Source of the DNA: an uncultured Caulobacter sp.
GTDB lineage: Bacteria; Pseudomonadota; Alphaproteobacteria; Caulobacterales; Caulobacteraceae
NCBI RefSeq assembly: GCF_947036865.1
Contig: NZ_CAMQSF010000014.1
Coordinates: 20,574 to 84,573 of the forward strand
DNA: 64,000 nucleotides
Reading direction: 5' to 3'
Below, piece by piece: positions 43,538 to 52,877 of this stretch (the first letter of the stretch is position 1; each line of letters opens with the position of its first letter). The position numbers and the translations under genes were made by a program. Under the pieces are notes generated by a model. It was not told the DNA's origin, made no database searches, and saw only the letters and a program-made list of their open reading frames with translations.

Positions 43538-44236
43538 ATGATCGACCGCAGACCGTTCGATAAGCTTGGCGGCGCCGACCACGGTTGGCTGAAGGCCAAG
43601 CACCACTTTTCGTTCGCCAGCTACTACGACCCCCAGAACATGAACTGGGGCGCCCTGCGGGTCTGGAACGACGACGAGATCGCGCCCAACACCGGCTTCC
43701 CGCCGCATCCGCACAGCGACATGGAGATCATCACCTATGTCCGCGACGGCGCTATCACCCACCAGGACAGCCTGGGCAACAAGGGCCGCACCGAGGCCGG
43801 CGACGTCCAGGTGATGAGCGCGGGTTCGGGCATCCGCCACGCCGAGTACAATCTGGAGCCGGAAACCACCCGAATCTTCCAGATCTGGATCGAGCCGAAG
43901 TCGTTCGGCGGCGCGCCGTCCTGGGGCGCCAAGCCTTTCCCGAAGGGCGACCGGTCGGGCAAGTTCGTCACCCTGGCCTCGGGCTTCAAGGATGACGCCG
44001 ACGCCCTGCCGATCCGCACCGACGCCCGCGTGCTGGGCGCGACGCTGAAGGCCGGTGAGACAGCCACCTACGCCCTGGGCAAGGACCGCAGCGGCTATCT
44101 CGTTCCGGCGGTGGGCGTTGTCGAGGTCAACGGCGTTCATCTGAACGCCCGCGACGGCGCGGCCATCAAGGACGAGGAGATCGTCACCGTCACCGCCCTG
44201 GAAGACGCCGAACTGGTGCTGGTCGACGCCGCCTGA
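43538..44236 (+). CDS. Pirin-family bicupin (quercetinase-like)
   Basis: A 232-residue bicupin like E. coli YhhW. The metal-binding cupin motif is GFPPHPHSDMEIITYVRDG with HQD after it, then SAGSGIRHAEYN. Ligands H-x-H, E and H are all present in the N-terminal cupin, consistent with quercetin 2,3-dioxygenase activity known for the family. It is probably co-expressed with wrbA, 90 bases downstream, under the divergent LysR regulator. Confidence 0.92.
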   Translation: MIDRRPFDKLGGADHGWLKAKHHFSFASYYDPQNMNWGALRVWNDDEIAPNTGFPPHPHSDMEIITYVRDGAITHQDSLGNKGRTEAGDVQVMSAGSGIRHAEYNLEPETTRIFQIWIEPKSFGGAPSWGAKPFPKGDRSGKFVTLASGFKDDADALPIRTDARVLGATLKAGETATYALGKDRSGYLVPAVGVVEVNGVHLNARDGAAIKDEEIVTVTALEDAELVLVDAA

Positions 44237-44326
44237 CGCGGCCAGACCTTACAAGAAAGGGGCGCGGGCAAGCCTTAGGCTCGCGCTCCGTTTCCTCCCC
44301 GAACACCCCTCAGCAAGGAGGCCATC

Positions 44327-44926
44327 ATGGCCAAGGTTCTCGTTCTCTACTACTCGTCGTACGGCCACATCGAGACGATGGCCAAGGCCGTCGCCGAGGG
44401 CGCGCGCGAAGCCGGCGCCCAGGTCGACATCAAGCGCGTGCCGGAAACCGCGCCGCTCGAAATCGCCCAGAAGGCCCACTTCAAGCTCGACCAGGAAGCC
44501 CCGATCGCCACGGTCGAGGATTTGGCCAACTATGACGCGGTGATCGTCGGCGTCGGCACGCGCTTTGGCCGGATGGCCTCGCAGATGGCCGCGTTCCTGG
44601 ATCAGGCCGGCGGCCTGTGGGCGCGCGGCGCGCTGAACGGCAAGGTCGGCGGCGCCTTCACCTCGACCGCCACCCAGCACGGCGGCCAGGAAACGACGCT
44701 GTTCTCGATCATCACCAACCTGCTGCACTTCGGCATGGTGATCGTCGGCATGGACTATGGCCACGCCGGCCAGATGACCCTCGACGAAGTCACCGGCGGC
44801 AGCCCCTACGGCGCCAGCACCATCGCCGGCGGCGACGGCTCGCGCCAGCCGACCGACAACGAACTGGTCGGCGCGCGCTACCAAGGCCGCAAGATCGCCG
44901 AAACGGCCCTCAAGCTGCACGGCTGA
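44327..44926 (+). CDS. wrbA: NAD(P)H:quinone oxidoreductase WrbA
   Basis: A flavodoxin-fold FMN enzyme of 199 residues, reducing quinones by two electrons. It shows the FMN phosphate loop [19 protein letters not shown], the [19 protein letters not shown] block and [12 protein letters not shown], all WrbA-specific. ATG 44327 follows AAGGAGG. With the pirin gene it forms a likely quinone-stress unit, closed by a strong terminator. Confidence 0.95.
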   Translation: MAKVLVLYYSSYGHIETMAKAVAEGAREAGAQVDIKRVPETAPLEIAQKAHFKLDQEAPIATVEDLANYDAVIVGVGTRFGRMASQMAAFLDQAGGLWARGALNGKVGGAFTSTATQHGGQETTLFSIITNLLHFGMVIVGMDYGHAGQMTLDEVTGGSPYGASTIAGGDGSRQPTDNELVGARYQGRKIAETALKLHG

Positions 44927-44980
44927 TCCCAGAGCCGTAGCCGGTCGCCCGCGCCCCTCCCGCTAGGCGGGCGACCCACG

Positions 44981-45015
44981 AACCGCCCCGAGGCTCCCCG
45001 CCCCGGGGCGGTTTT
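44981..45015 (+). terminator. Rho-independent terminator after wrbA
   Basis: AACCGCCCCG (44981-44990) pairs with CGGGGCGGTT (45004-45013), followed by TT. It lies 55 bases after the wrbA stop and just before the end of a convergent gene. The A-rich 5' side also allows weak use on the minus strand. Confidence 0.88.
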
Positions 45016-45023
45016 CGTTTCAG

Positions 45024-45938
45024 CTAGTGCTTGGGATCGAAGTCCGGCGTCTGCGACGTCACATAGGCGTCCCACTCGGCCGCCGAATGGAAGTCCAGGC
45101 CCTTATCCCAGGCCGCGCCCATATAGTAGACGAACGGCTGGCCCGGCTGGACCTTGATCAGCACCAGATAATTGTCGAAGTCCGAGCGCACCTCGACCAG
45201 CTGCTTGGGATCGACCATCAGGGCGATGCCCATCGAGCCCTTCTCGGGCTCGGCGCCTTCCCAGTAGGTCACGCGACCAGGGGCCAGATCCTTCTTGAGC
45301 ACCCCCGGGCCGCCGGGGTGCTTGTGCTTGGAGATGCCGATGCCGACGATCAGCGGACCCGGCTTGTCCGAGTTGATGGTCGAGACCATCCGCGTGAAAT
45401 TCGTGCCCAGCGGCAGGGTGAAGGTCCGCGTCTCCCAGACCTTGCGACCCACATCGACGGGCCAAGGCGCGTAGTCGACGCTGAACGACGCCACGTCCGG
45501 GCCATTCTTGATCAGCTTCCAGGACTTCCAGTTCCGGGAGGTCCAGAGCTTGTTGTCGTACCAGATGCCCAGCCCGCCGGCGCCGCGCGCCGTGCCGACG
45601 TCGTAGAAGTCCAGGCCCTCGCCATGAAAGGCGTGCTGGTCGCCGGTCTTCAGTTGCCGCTCCATGAAGGGCCAACGCACCTTCTTGCCCCAGGCGTCGA
45701 TGCCGGAGGTCGAGGGCGGCTCGTTCTCCTCCAGCGGCTTGCCGTAGATCCGGTGGGCGGTGCGGTCGTTCTCCCACAGGATGTCGTTGAACCGGTACGG
45801 CGCCAGGCTCACCGTGGCGCGGGGCTTCTGACCCTCGGCGTCGGGTTTTTCCAGCATCTTGCCGGGCGCGTGCTCCTGCGCCGCGGCGGCGGAAACGCCC
45901 AGCGACAGGGCGGCGAGGACGGCGAGGGTCTTCTTCAT
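45024..45938 (-). CDS. Secreted DUF4861-type protein
   Basis: A 304-residue protein with a signal peptide (1-20, ending AAAAQ). The blocks YRFNDILWENDRTAHRIYG, GLDFYDVGTARGAGGLGIWY and FVYYMGAAWDKG match the DUF4861 family, which is found near pectin or uronate degradation genes in many Gram-negatives and is probably a carbohydrate-active beta-sandwich. ATG 45938 starts the signal peptide. It is 11 bases downstream of the GlcG-like gene, so the two form an operon. Confidence 0.78.
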   Translation of the reverse strand: MKKTLAVLAALSLGVSAAAAQEHAPGKMLEKPDAEGQKPRATVSLAPYRFNDILWENDRTAHRIYGKPLEENEPPSTSGIDAWGKKVRWPFMERQLKTGDQHAFHGEGLDFYDVGTARGAGGLGIWYDNKLWTSRNWKSWKLIKNGPDVASFSVDYAPWPVDVGRKVWETRTFTLPLGTNFTRMVSTINSDKPGPLIVGIGISKHKHPGGPGVLKKDLAPGRVTYWEGAEPEKGSMGIALMVDPKQLVEVRSDFDNYLVLIKVQPGQPFVYYMGAAWDKGLDFHSAAEWDAYVTSQTPDFDPKH

Positions 45939-45949
45939 CGGACGCGCTC

Positions 45950-46408
45950 TCAGTGGAATTGCGGGAACTTGGCCAAGGCGGCGCGAGCGCACTGGTCGGC
46001 GGTCTCGTGGGTGGTGTCGGCGACGGCTAGGCCGCCGACGACAGCGGTTCCGACGTGCAGCGGCAGCGAGCCGGCATGCGGGTTCAGGTAATCCGGATCG
46101 GCGGCGATCTTGGCGGCGAAATCGGGGTCGGTCTTCTGGCGTGGCTCCATGACGCTGCCCGGCTGATCGAAGACGACGGCGGCGTTGGCCTTGCGCGGCG
46201 CGGCGATCGGAGGCTTGGGGCTCTGTTCGTCGCGCAGCACCGCCAGGACATTGCCGTGCGCGTCCACCACGGCGGCGGAGACATGGGCCCCGCTGGCGGC
46301 GCAGGCGGCGATCGCGGTCTTGGCCAGTTCGGTCGCGATCGGCAACGTGAGTGGACGCGGTTCAGGCGCGGCCGCCAAGCCCGTCGCCATGACCAGGATC
46401 GCCAGCAT
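45950..46408 (-). CDS. GlcG/HbpS-like (DUF336) secreted protein
   Basis: A 152-residue protein with an N-terminal signal-like segment (MLAILVMATGLAAA). It has the DUF336 pattern: ALAKTAIAAC-type helix, SAAVVDAHGNVLAVLRDEQS, RKANAAVVFDQPG, and GGLAVADTTHETADQCARAA near the end. Members bind heme or serve unknown roles near glycolate and diol genes. ATG 46408 follows GGAGGAAG. It is co-transcribed with the DUF4861 gene. Confidence 0.82.
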   Translation of the reverse strand: MLAILVMATGLAAAPEPRPLTLPIATELAKTAIAACAASGAHVSAAVVDAHGNVLAVLRDEQSPKPPIAAPRKANAAVVFDQPGSVMEPRQKTDPDFAAKIAADPDYLNPHAGSLPLHVGTAVVGGLAVADTTHETADQCARAALAKFPQFH

Positions 46409-46518
46409 TCCGCTTCCTCCCAGAAGTCTTGCTTCTGGATATAGCGCGCCAGCCAAATTGGTCTATCCAAAAATACCCGGGACCGGAAATTGGATAGTCC
46501 AGATCCTGGCCTCCCCGA

Positions 46519-47897
46519 TCAGACCTCCTGGAGCGCCAGGGAGCGTCCGCGCCACCGCAGCCATAGGGCGACCGCGACGCCCAATCCCAGCCAGACGAGA
46601 CCGCCCAGCTTGGCCATCGGATCGGCGTTCAGCAGCACGTAGCCGATGATCACCGCGCCCAGGACCGGGGCGATCAGGTGGCGCCATAGGCTCCCGCCGT
46701 TCAGGCCCGCCCGGAAATACAGGATCACCGAGACATGCAGCGCCAGGAAGCCGGCGAGCGCGCCAAAGGTCACGAGCGAGGTCAGCTGTTCCAGCCGTTC
46801 GCTGAAGAGCAGCCCGGTCACGGTGGTGATCCCGGCGATCAGCAGGACGCCGCGATCCGGGATCTTCCGCGCGCCGCTGACGTGCGCCAGGAACCTCGGC
46901 ATCTGGCCGTCGCGGCCCATGCTGTAGAGGATCCGCGCCGCCGAGGCCTGGGCGACGCCGGCCCCGGCCAGAGCCCCTAGCGCCATGCCGCCGAGCGAAA
47001 TGGCCAGTCGGAAGCCTGGCCCGCCGATCGTCTCGGACACCAGCAGGAACGCCGTCGCCGCCGCGTCGCCTTCCGCGAACGGGGGTGGCCCAAGACAAAG
47101 AGGCTGGCCAGATAGGTCTGGCCGATGAACAGCGCCGCCGCCAGCACCAAGGACAGGATGGTCGCGACGCCCACATGGCGCGCTCCGCCCTTGGCCTCCT
47201 CGGCCAGGGTCGAGACGGCGTCGAAGCCGAGGAAGCTCAGCACCGCCAGCGACAGCGCCCCGAAGATGAGGTGAGGCGATAGGGCCTCCGGCTGGAAAAG
47301 CGGCGCGAGGCTTAGGCGCGCGCCGCCCACGCCGTGGGCCAAGGCCCACGTTCCGAAGCCCAGAAAAGCGACCAGCAGCGCGACCTGGGCCAGCAGCAGC
47401 AGGCGATTGACCCAGACCGCGGCCTCCAGGCCGGCCAGGTTGACCGCCGTGATGGCGACGATGAAGCCCAGGATCAGTGGGATCTTGGGCAAGACCGGAA
47501 ACAGCACATGCAGCACCGTGGCGGCGATGATGTAGGAGAGGGTCGGCAGCAGGATGTAGTCCAGCAGGATCGCCCAGCCCGCCAGGAACCCGGCGAAGGC
47601 GCCCGCCCCGCGCGCGACATAGGCATAGACCGAGCCCGACAGCGGGAATTCCCGCGACATGGTCAGATAGCTCAGCGCGGTGAAGGTCATCGCCACCAGA
47701 CCCACCGCGTAGACGAGCGGCGGCATGCCATGGCTGGCGTTATAGACAAAGCCGTAGACCGTGAACGGCGCGGTCGGCCCGATGAAGATCAGGCCGTAGA
47801 CCACCAGATCGGCCAAGCTTAGGGAACGCTTCAGCTCCTGCCGATAGCCCAGCGCCTCGAGCTCGCGCTCGGCGGTTTCGAGGTTCGCCATCCCCAT
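46519..47897 (-). pseudogene. APC-family amino acid permease, frameshifted
   Basis: A polytopic amino acid/polyamine transporter split by a single-base frameshift. The 5' part encodes about 270 residues of normal permease (LSLADLVVYGLIFIGPTAPF, FLGFDAVSTLAEEAKGGARH) up to LFVLGHP. The rest continues in another frame with FAEGDAAATAFLLVSETIGG through the last helices. The break is in a run of five G (plus strand, 47081-47085): one more base restores a single 459-residue frame. It is a real disruption or an assembly error. The start may be ATG 47891. Confidence 0.85.
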
Positions 47898-47976
47898 TCC
47901 CCCGACGGGACGCGCCGCCGCATCCGCCGGGGTCGAGGCTAGGCAGGTTCACAGCCACGCTTCAAGCGTCAATGGC

Positions 47977-48663
47977 TCAAGCGTTCGAACGCGTCTCCGG
48001 CTGCACGACCGCCACCAGCCAGCCGCCGCCCCAGGGCGTATTGATCACCGCCTCGTCAAGCACCTCGCCCATCGTCTTCAACCGATGCCAAAGGCGCAGA
48101 GGCTTCAAGGCCAGCCACATGGTGAGACCGATCGCGCCGCCGACCTTCAGGTTGGGCCGGTAATGGGCGACGAGCGCCTCCACCTCGCCGAGATGTTCGA
48201 TGCATTCGGAAAAGACCACCACATCGAACGTCTCGTCCGTCTCGAAGGTCCGGCCATCGCCCAGCAGCATCTTGACCTCGCCAATGGCGATCTCGGGCGC
48301 GAGGCGCGTCTCGCCCCGCTCGATGGCGGGCCTGGAGAAGTCGACCCCGACATAGCGGGCCGGCCGATGGGCGCGGAGCGCCTCATAGAAGACCCCCTCC
48401 CCCGCGCCGATCTCCAGCACGCGCGGATTGGGCCAGCGATCGGCGATCATCGCCGCCAGCAGGCGATGGTGATGCCGCTGCTCGGAGCGGGTGAGCCGGT
48501 CGTAGACCCCCGCCTGATACTCGGCGTCCCACTTCTCGGCGGGCGCGGCGATGATCGGCTTGTGGCGCTTGCGCATGAAGAGCTCGCCCAGCCAGGGGCG
48601 ATCAAGCGACAGCAGTTCGGTGAACCGGCGCCAACGCAGATAGGCCATCGACCATTCCCCCAT
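47977..48663 (-). CDS. SAM-dependent class I methyltransferase
   Basis: A 228-residue methyltransferase with SAM motif I VLEIGAGEGVFYEAL, the acidic residue in RYVGVDFSRPAIERG, and FDVVVFSECIEHLGEVEALV. This is the methyltransferase-11/UbiE-type core. The N-terminal 40 residues are basic. The substrate is unknown. It is 37 bases from the DoxX gene on the same strand. Confidence 0.85.
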   Translation of the reverse strand: MGEWSMAYLRWRRFTELLSLDRPWLGELFMRKRHKPIIAAPAEKWDAEYQAGVYDRLTRSEQRHHHRLLAAMIADRWPNPRVLEIGAGEGVFYEALRAHRPARYVGVDFSRPAIERGETRLAPEIAIGEVKMLLGDGRTFETDETFDVVVFSECIEHLGEVEALVAHYRPNLKVGGAIGLTMWLALKPLRLWHRLKTMGEVLDEAVINTPWGGGWLVAVVQPETRSNA

Positions 48664-48699
48664 CCCTGGGTCTCGGATAGGGGCGCGGGGCCGGCCTGT

Positions 48700-49137
48700 C
48701 TAGCTTCGGGCGAGCGCCGCGTCGAAGGACAGCGCGCCCGGACCGGCGGCGATCAGCAGCGCCGTCAAGGCGACCAGCAGGGTCTCGGGGGCGTAGAGCA
48801 GAGAGGATATCCGCAGCACCCACGGCCCCTCGCCCAGAACGTCCTTGGCCGTCACCGTCACGAGCGCCACGGCGCTGATCGTCAGAAGCGCCAGCGCCGC
48901 CAGCCCCGTGGCCAGGCCCAGGACCAGGAAGGCGCCGGCGGCGAGTTCGAAGGCCGGGACGACACGCGCCATCGGCTCGGCGGCCGGAATGCCGCCCTCG
49001 CGGAGACTTTGCAGCATCGCCTGGCGCCGGTCGGCGCGGGTCAGCTTCATCCAGCCGGACGTCGCGAACATCAGGCCGACCACCAGGCGCGCGATCAATA
49101 GCGCGCCGTCCAGCAGGACCAGGGAGGAACCGTCCAT
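48700..49137 (-). CDS. DoxX-family membrane protein
   Basis: A 145-residue inner-membrane protein with four hydrophobic helices. The opening ALLIARLVVGLMFATSGWMK and the VVPAFELAAGAFLVLGLATG segment are typical of DoxX. Members are linked with thiol or oxidative stress systems in other bacteria. ATG 49137 is used; the longer open frame upstream overlaps ppdK and is not coding. Confidence 0.82.
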   Translation of the reverse strand: MDGSSLVLLDGALLIARLVVGLMFATSGWMKLTRADRRQAMLQSLREGGIPAAEPMARVVPAFELAAGAFLVLGLATGLAALALLTISAVALVTVTAKDVLGEGPWVLRISSLLYAPETLLVALTALLIAAGPGALSFDAALARS

Positions 49138-49195
49138 TCCGCGCGCCTTTCGGAGAAACCCGAAGGCCAACGCCCAAGCTGGACGGCCCGTTCCG

Positions 49196-51883
49196 TCAGC
49201 CGTTGTGGGCCAGGGCGGCCTGGGCCGCCGCCAGACGGGCGATCGGCACGCGGTAGGGCGAGCACGAAACGTAGTCGAGGCCGACCTTCTCGCAGAAGGC
49301 GATCGAGGCCGGATCGCCGCCATGCTCGCCGCAGATGCCCAGCTTGGCGTCCGGACGCGCCGCGCGACCCCGTTCGGCGGCGATGCGGATCAAGTCGCCG
49401 ACGCCGTCCTGGTCGAGGCTGACGAAGGGGTCCTTCTCGAAGATGCCCTTGTCGATATAGGCGCCCAGGAACTTGCCGGCGTCGTCGCGGCTGATGCCGA
49501 ACGTCGTCTGGGTCAGGTCGTTGGTGCCGAAGCTGAAGAACTCGGCGTTGGCGGCCAGGTCGCCGGCGCGCAGGGCCGCGCGAGGCAGCTCGATCATCGT
49601 GCCGACAGTGTACTTGAGGTCCACGCCCTGCTCTTCCAGCACCGCCCTGGCGACGCGGTCGGTCAGGTCGCGCAGGTACTTCATCTCCTCGCCCTTGGCG
49701 ACCAGCGGGTGCATGATCTCCGGCACGGGCGCCTGCTTGCCCGACTTGGCGATCTCGCAGGCCGCCTCGAGGATGGCGCGGACCTGCATCTCGTAGATCT
49801 CGGGATAGGAGACGCCCAGGCGGCAGCCGCGGTGGCCCAGCATCGGGTTGGTCTCGTGCAACTCCTTGGCCCGGCGCAGCAGCTTGGCCGCGTCGAGACC
49901 GGTGGCCTGGGCCACGGCTTCCACGTCCTCTTCGGTGTGCGGCAGGAACTCGTGCAGCGGCGGATCCAGCAGGCGGATCGTGACCGGCAGGCCCTCCATG
50001 ATCGTGAAGAGCTCGACGAAGTCGGCCTTCTGGAACGGCGCGATCTTGGCCAGGGCCGCGCGACGGCCCTTCTCGTCGTCGGCCAGGATCATCTCGCGCA
50101 CCGCGGCGATCCGGGTGTCGTCGAAGAACATGTGCTCTGTGCGGCAGAGGCCGATGCCTTCCGCGCCGAACTGGCGGGCGGTCTTGGCGTCCAGCGGCGT
50201 CTCGGCGTTGGCGCGGACCTTCAGGCGGCGAACCTCGTCGGCCCAGCCCATCAGGGTGGCGAAGTCGCCGGTCAGCTCGGGTTCGATCATCTTCGGCGCG
50301 CCGGCCAGGATCTCGCCGGTCGAGCCGTCGATGGTGATGATCTCGCCGGCCTTGAACTCGCGCCCACGGACACGGAACAGACCTTCCTTGGCGAAGATGG
50401 CCACGTCGCCGGCGCCCGAGACGCAGGGACGGCCCATGCCGCGCGCCACGACGGCGGCGTGGCTGGTCATGCCGCCCCGGGCCGTGATGATGCCCTTGGC
50501 CGCGTGCATGCCGTGGATGTCTTCCGGCGAGGTCTCTTCCCGGACCAGGATGACGCTCTCGCCGGCGGCGGCCGCCTTCTCGGCCGCGTCGCTGTCGAAG
50601 ACGATCTTGCCGGTCGCCGCGCCGGGCGAGGCCGGCAGACCGACGGCGATCACGTCGCGATGGGCGGTCGGATCGATGGTCGGGTGCAGCAGCTGGTCCA
50701 GCGAGGCGGGCTCGACGCGGCCGACGGCCTCGTCGCGGCTGATCACGCCCTCGGCCGCCATGTCGACCGCCACCTTCAGCGCGGCCTTGGCCGTGCGCTT
50801 CCCGTTGCGGGTCTGCAGCATGTAGAGCTTGCCCTGCTCCACCGTGAACTCGATGTCCTGCATGTCGCGGTAGTGGCGCTCCAGCGTCTCCACCACCGAC
50901 TTGAACTGGGCGAACACCTCGGGCATCGCCTCTTCCATCGAAGGGGCGACGTCGCCCATCTCCTCGCGGGCCGCCTTGGTCAGGGACTGCGGCGTGCGGA
51001 TGCCCGCCACCACGTCCTCGCCCTGGGCGTTGATCAGGAACTCGCCGTAGAGACGGTTGTCGCCGTTGGACGGGTTGCGGGTGAACGCGACGCCGGTCGC
51101 CGAGGTGTCGCCCATATTGCCGAACACCATCGACTGGACGTTCACCGCCGTGCCCCAGCTTTCGGGGATGTCGTGCATGCGGCGATAGAACTTGGCCCGG
51201 TCGTTCATCCAGCTGGCGAACACCGCGCCGACCGCGCCCCACAGCTGTTCCTGAGCGTCCTGCGGGAACGGCTTGCCCAGCTGGTCGCACACGGCGGCCT
51301 TGTAGTCCTTGATGACCTCGGCCCAGTCGTCGGCGGTGAGACCAGTATCGACATGGACATCCAGGCGATCCTTGTGGTCGTCCAGGATCTCCTCGAACAT
51401 GTGGTGCTCGAGGTTCAGCACGACGTTCGAGTACATCTGGATGAAGCGGCGATAGCTGTCATAGGCGAAGCGGCGGTCGCCCGACAGCTTGGCCAAGCCC
51501 TCGACGGTCTCGTCGTTGAGGCCGAGGTTCAGGACCGTGTCCATCATGCCCGGCATCGAGGCCCGCGCGCCCGAGCGCACCGAGACCAGCAGCGGGTTGG
51601 TCACATCGCCGAAGGTCTTGCCGGTGATCTCCTCGACCTTGGCCAGACCCGCCGCGACCTGCTCGGCCAGCTCGGCCGGATATTGCTTGCCGTTGGCGTA
51701 GTAGTGGACGCAGGCCTCGGTCGTGATCGTGAAGCCGGGCGGGACCGGCAGGCCCAGCGAGGACATCTCCGCCAGATTGGCGCCCTTGCCGCCCAGAAGG
51801 TTCTTCATCGAGGCGTCGCCATCAGCGCCGCCTCCGCCGAAAGCATAAACCCAACGGGCCTTGGTCAGCGTCTCAACCGGCAT
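49196..51883 (-). CDS. ppdK: Pyruvate, phosphate dikinase
   Basis: An 895-residue enzyme interconverting pyruvate, ATP and phosphate with PEP, AMP and pyrophosphate. The N-terminal ATP-grasp domain (KNLLGGKGANLAEMSSLGLP, LLVSVRSGARASMPGMMDT) is followed by the phosphohistidine swivelling domain, with the catalytic His in GGMTSHAAVVARGMGRP, and the C-terminal PEP/pyruvate barrel, with the catalytic Cys in LGICGEHGGDPASI. All key residues are present. ATG 51883 is chosen because the family starts at the ARWVYAFGGG block. It permits gluconeogenesis or anaplerosis from pyruvate. Confidence 0.96.
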   Translation of the reverse strand: MPVETLTKARWVYAFGGGGADGDASMKNLLGGKGANLAEMSSLGLPVPPGFTITTEACVHYYANGKQYPAELAEQVAAGLAKVEEITGKTFGDVTNPLLVSVRSGARASMPGMMDTVLNLGLNDETVEGLAKLSGDRRFAYDSYRRFIQMYSNVVLNLEHHMFEEILDDHKDRLDVHVDTGLTADDWAEVIKDYKAAVCDQLGKPFPQDAQEQLWGAVGAVFASWMNDRAKFYRRMHDIPESWGTAVNVQSMVFGNMGDTSATGVAFTRNPSNGDNRLYGEFLINAQGEDVVAGIRTPQSLTKAAREEMGDVAPSMEEAMPEVFAQFKSVVETLERHYRDMQDIEFTVEQGKLYMLQTRNGKRTAKAALKVAVDMAAEGVISRDEAVGRVEPASLDQLLHPTIDPTAHRDVIAVGLPASPGAATGKIVFDSDAAEKAAAAGESVILVREETSPEDIHGMHAAKGIITARGGMTSHAAVVARGMGRPCVSGAGDVAIFAKEGLFRVRGREFKAGEIITIDGSTGEILAGAPKMIEPELTGDFATLMGWADEVRRLKVRANAETPLDAKTARQFGAEGIGLCRTEHMFFDDTRIAAVREMILADDEKGRRAALAKIAPFQKADFVELFTIMEGLPVTIRLLDPPLHEFLPHTEEDVEAVAQATGLDAAKLLRRAKELHETNPMLGHRGCRLGVSYPEIYEMQVRAILEAACEIAKSGKQAPVPEIMHPLVAKGEEMKYLRDLTDRVARAVLEEQGVDLKYTVGTMIELPRAALRAGDLAANAEFFSFGTNDLTQTTFGISRDDAGKFLGAYIDKGIFEKDPFVSLDQDGVGDLIRIAAERGRAARPDAKLGICGEHGGDPASIAFCEKVGLDYVSCSPYRVPIARLAAAQAALAHNG

Positions 51884-52205
51884 CTTTGAATTCACCCTGC
51901 GATAAGTGAAAAGGCCGCGCCCCTCTTTGGGAGTCGTCTCGCCTTGGAACAGCGCTGCTTTATTGAAATCCCGCAGTGCAATATCCGGGGGCCTCAGTAG
52001 CACTTCGGTCAAGAACGCGTCCACTGGCGCTTCGCGTTCCCGAGGCTAACGCGAGAATTTGGCAAATAATTCCAATGACAACGTTGTCCAACTTGAGGCC
52101 TTGGCCGCGACGCGCCCGAACGCGTGGCGAAATCACCATTCGAGCCGATCGCGGATGATTGAAGCGACTTGTCGTCGGCGCCGCGATGGCTCTCAACTGG
52201 GCGCC
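51884..52205. other. Divergent intergenic region between ppdK and the GNAT gene
   Basis: A 322-base interval with no confident gene. It should hold the ppdK promoter and, around 52040-52080 (moderately AT-rich), the promoter of the acetyltransferase. An in-frame ATG at 52155 could extend the acetyltransferase by 17 residues. Nothing else is seen. Confidence 0.5.
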
Positions 52206-52742
52206 ATGGAGCCCCGCATCGTTCGACTCGGCTCGTCGCTTGAGGACGCCGACGCCATCGCCGACCTGCATACGCGCAGTCGCCAGGCGGCCTATCGCGG
52301 GCTCTACGGCGACGCCTATCTTGATCACGCGTTGTTCGCGGTGTCGCGCGAAAGCTGGCGGGCGCGCTTCGCCGATTTCGACGCCGGCCAGGATCTGATC
52401 CTGGCCGCGATCGAGCACGGCGCGCCCATCGCCCTCGCCTACGCCTCGTTCCGACTGAACCCCACGGTCGGCGCCCTGCTCGACAACCTGCACGTGGCGC
52501 CTGAACGCAAGGGCGGCGGGCTGGGCTCGCGCCTGCTGGCCGAAACCGCGCGGTGGCTGGTCGAGGACCACGCCGGCGCGCCGCTGCACCTGGAGGTCTA
52601 TGCGCCCAACGCCTCGGCCCTCGGCTTCTACCGGCGCAAGGGCGGCGTCGAGATCGCGCGGTATCGGGAAACGGTCCCCGGCGGCCGCGAGGTGGACGTC
52701 GTCCGGTACAGGTGGGCCGAACCCGAGGCCCTGCTCGCTTGA
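52206..52742 (+). CDS. GNAT-family N-acetyltransferase
   Basis: A 178-residue acetyltransferase. The acetyl-CoA pyrophosphate loop is in LHVAPERKGGGLGSRLLAE (motif A, R-x-x-G-x-G/A type), followed by HLEVYAPNASALGFYRRKGG (motif B, with the conserved NASALGFYRR block). The substrate is unknown. ATG 52206 starts the fold; ATG 52155 and an earlier ATG in the same frame are alternatives with no strong RBS. Confidence 0.87.
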   Translation: MEPRIVRLGSSLEDADAIADLHTRSRQAAYRGLYGDAYLDHALFAVSRESWRARFADFDAGQDLILAAIEHGAPIALAYASFRLNPTVGALLDNLHVAPERKGGGLGSRLLAETARWLVEDHAGAPLHLEVYAPNASALGFYRRKGGVEIARYRETVPGGREVDVVRYRWAEPEALLA

Positions 52743-52798
52743 GCGTCCGGCGGGCGATTTGGGGGGCGGCCGGAGGCCGGTCTCCATCCAGCCGAAGG

Positions 52799-52832
52799 AA
52801 AAACGGCGGGCGACCGCTGTGAATCGCCCGCC
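52799..52832 (-). terminator. Rho-independent terminator of the czc operon
   Basis: On the minus strand a 9-bp GC stem (GGCGGGCGA / TCGCCCGCC, 52805-52832) with a 10-base loop is followed by five T (52803-52799). It lies 46 bases past the czcA stop. Confidence 0.88.
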
Positions 52833-52877
52833 GCCGTCCTCACGGGCGGCCGCTGGCCGCCACCGCTCTTGGCACGG

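Noticed and set aside
48845..51889. A 1014-codon open frame on the plus strand
   Set aside because: It lies exactly antisense to ppdK. Its translation is Arg/Asp/Ala-rich and matches no fold, which is a usual shadow in GC-rich DNA.
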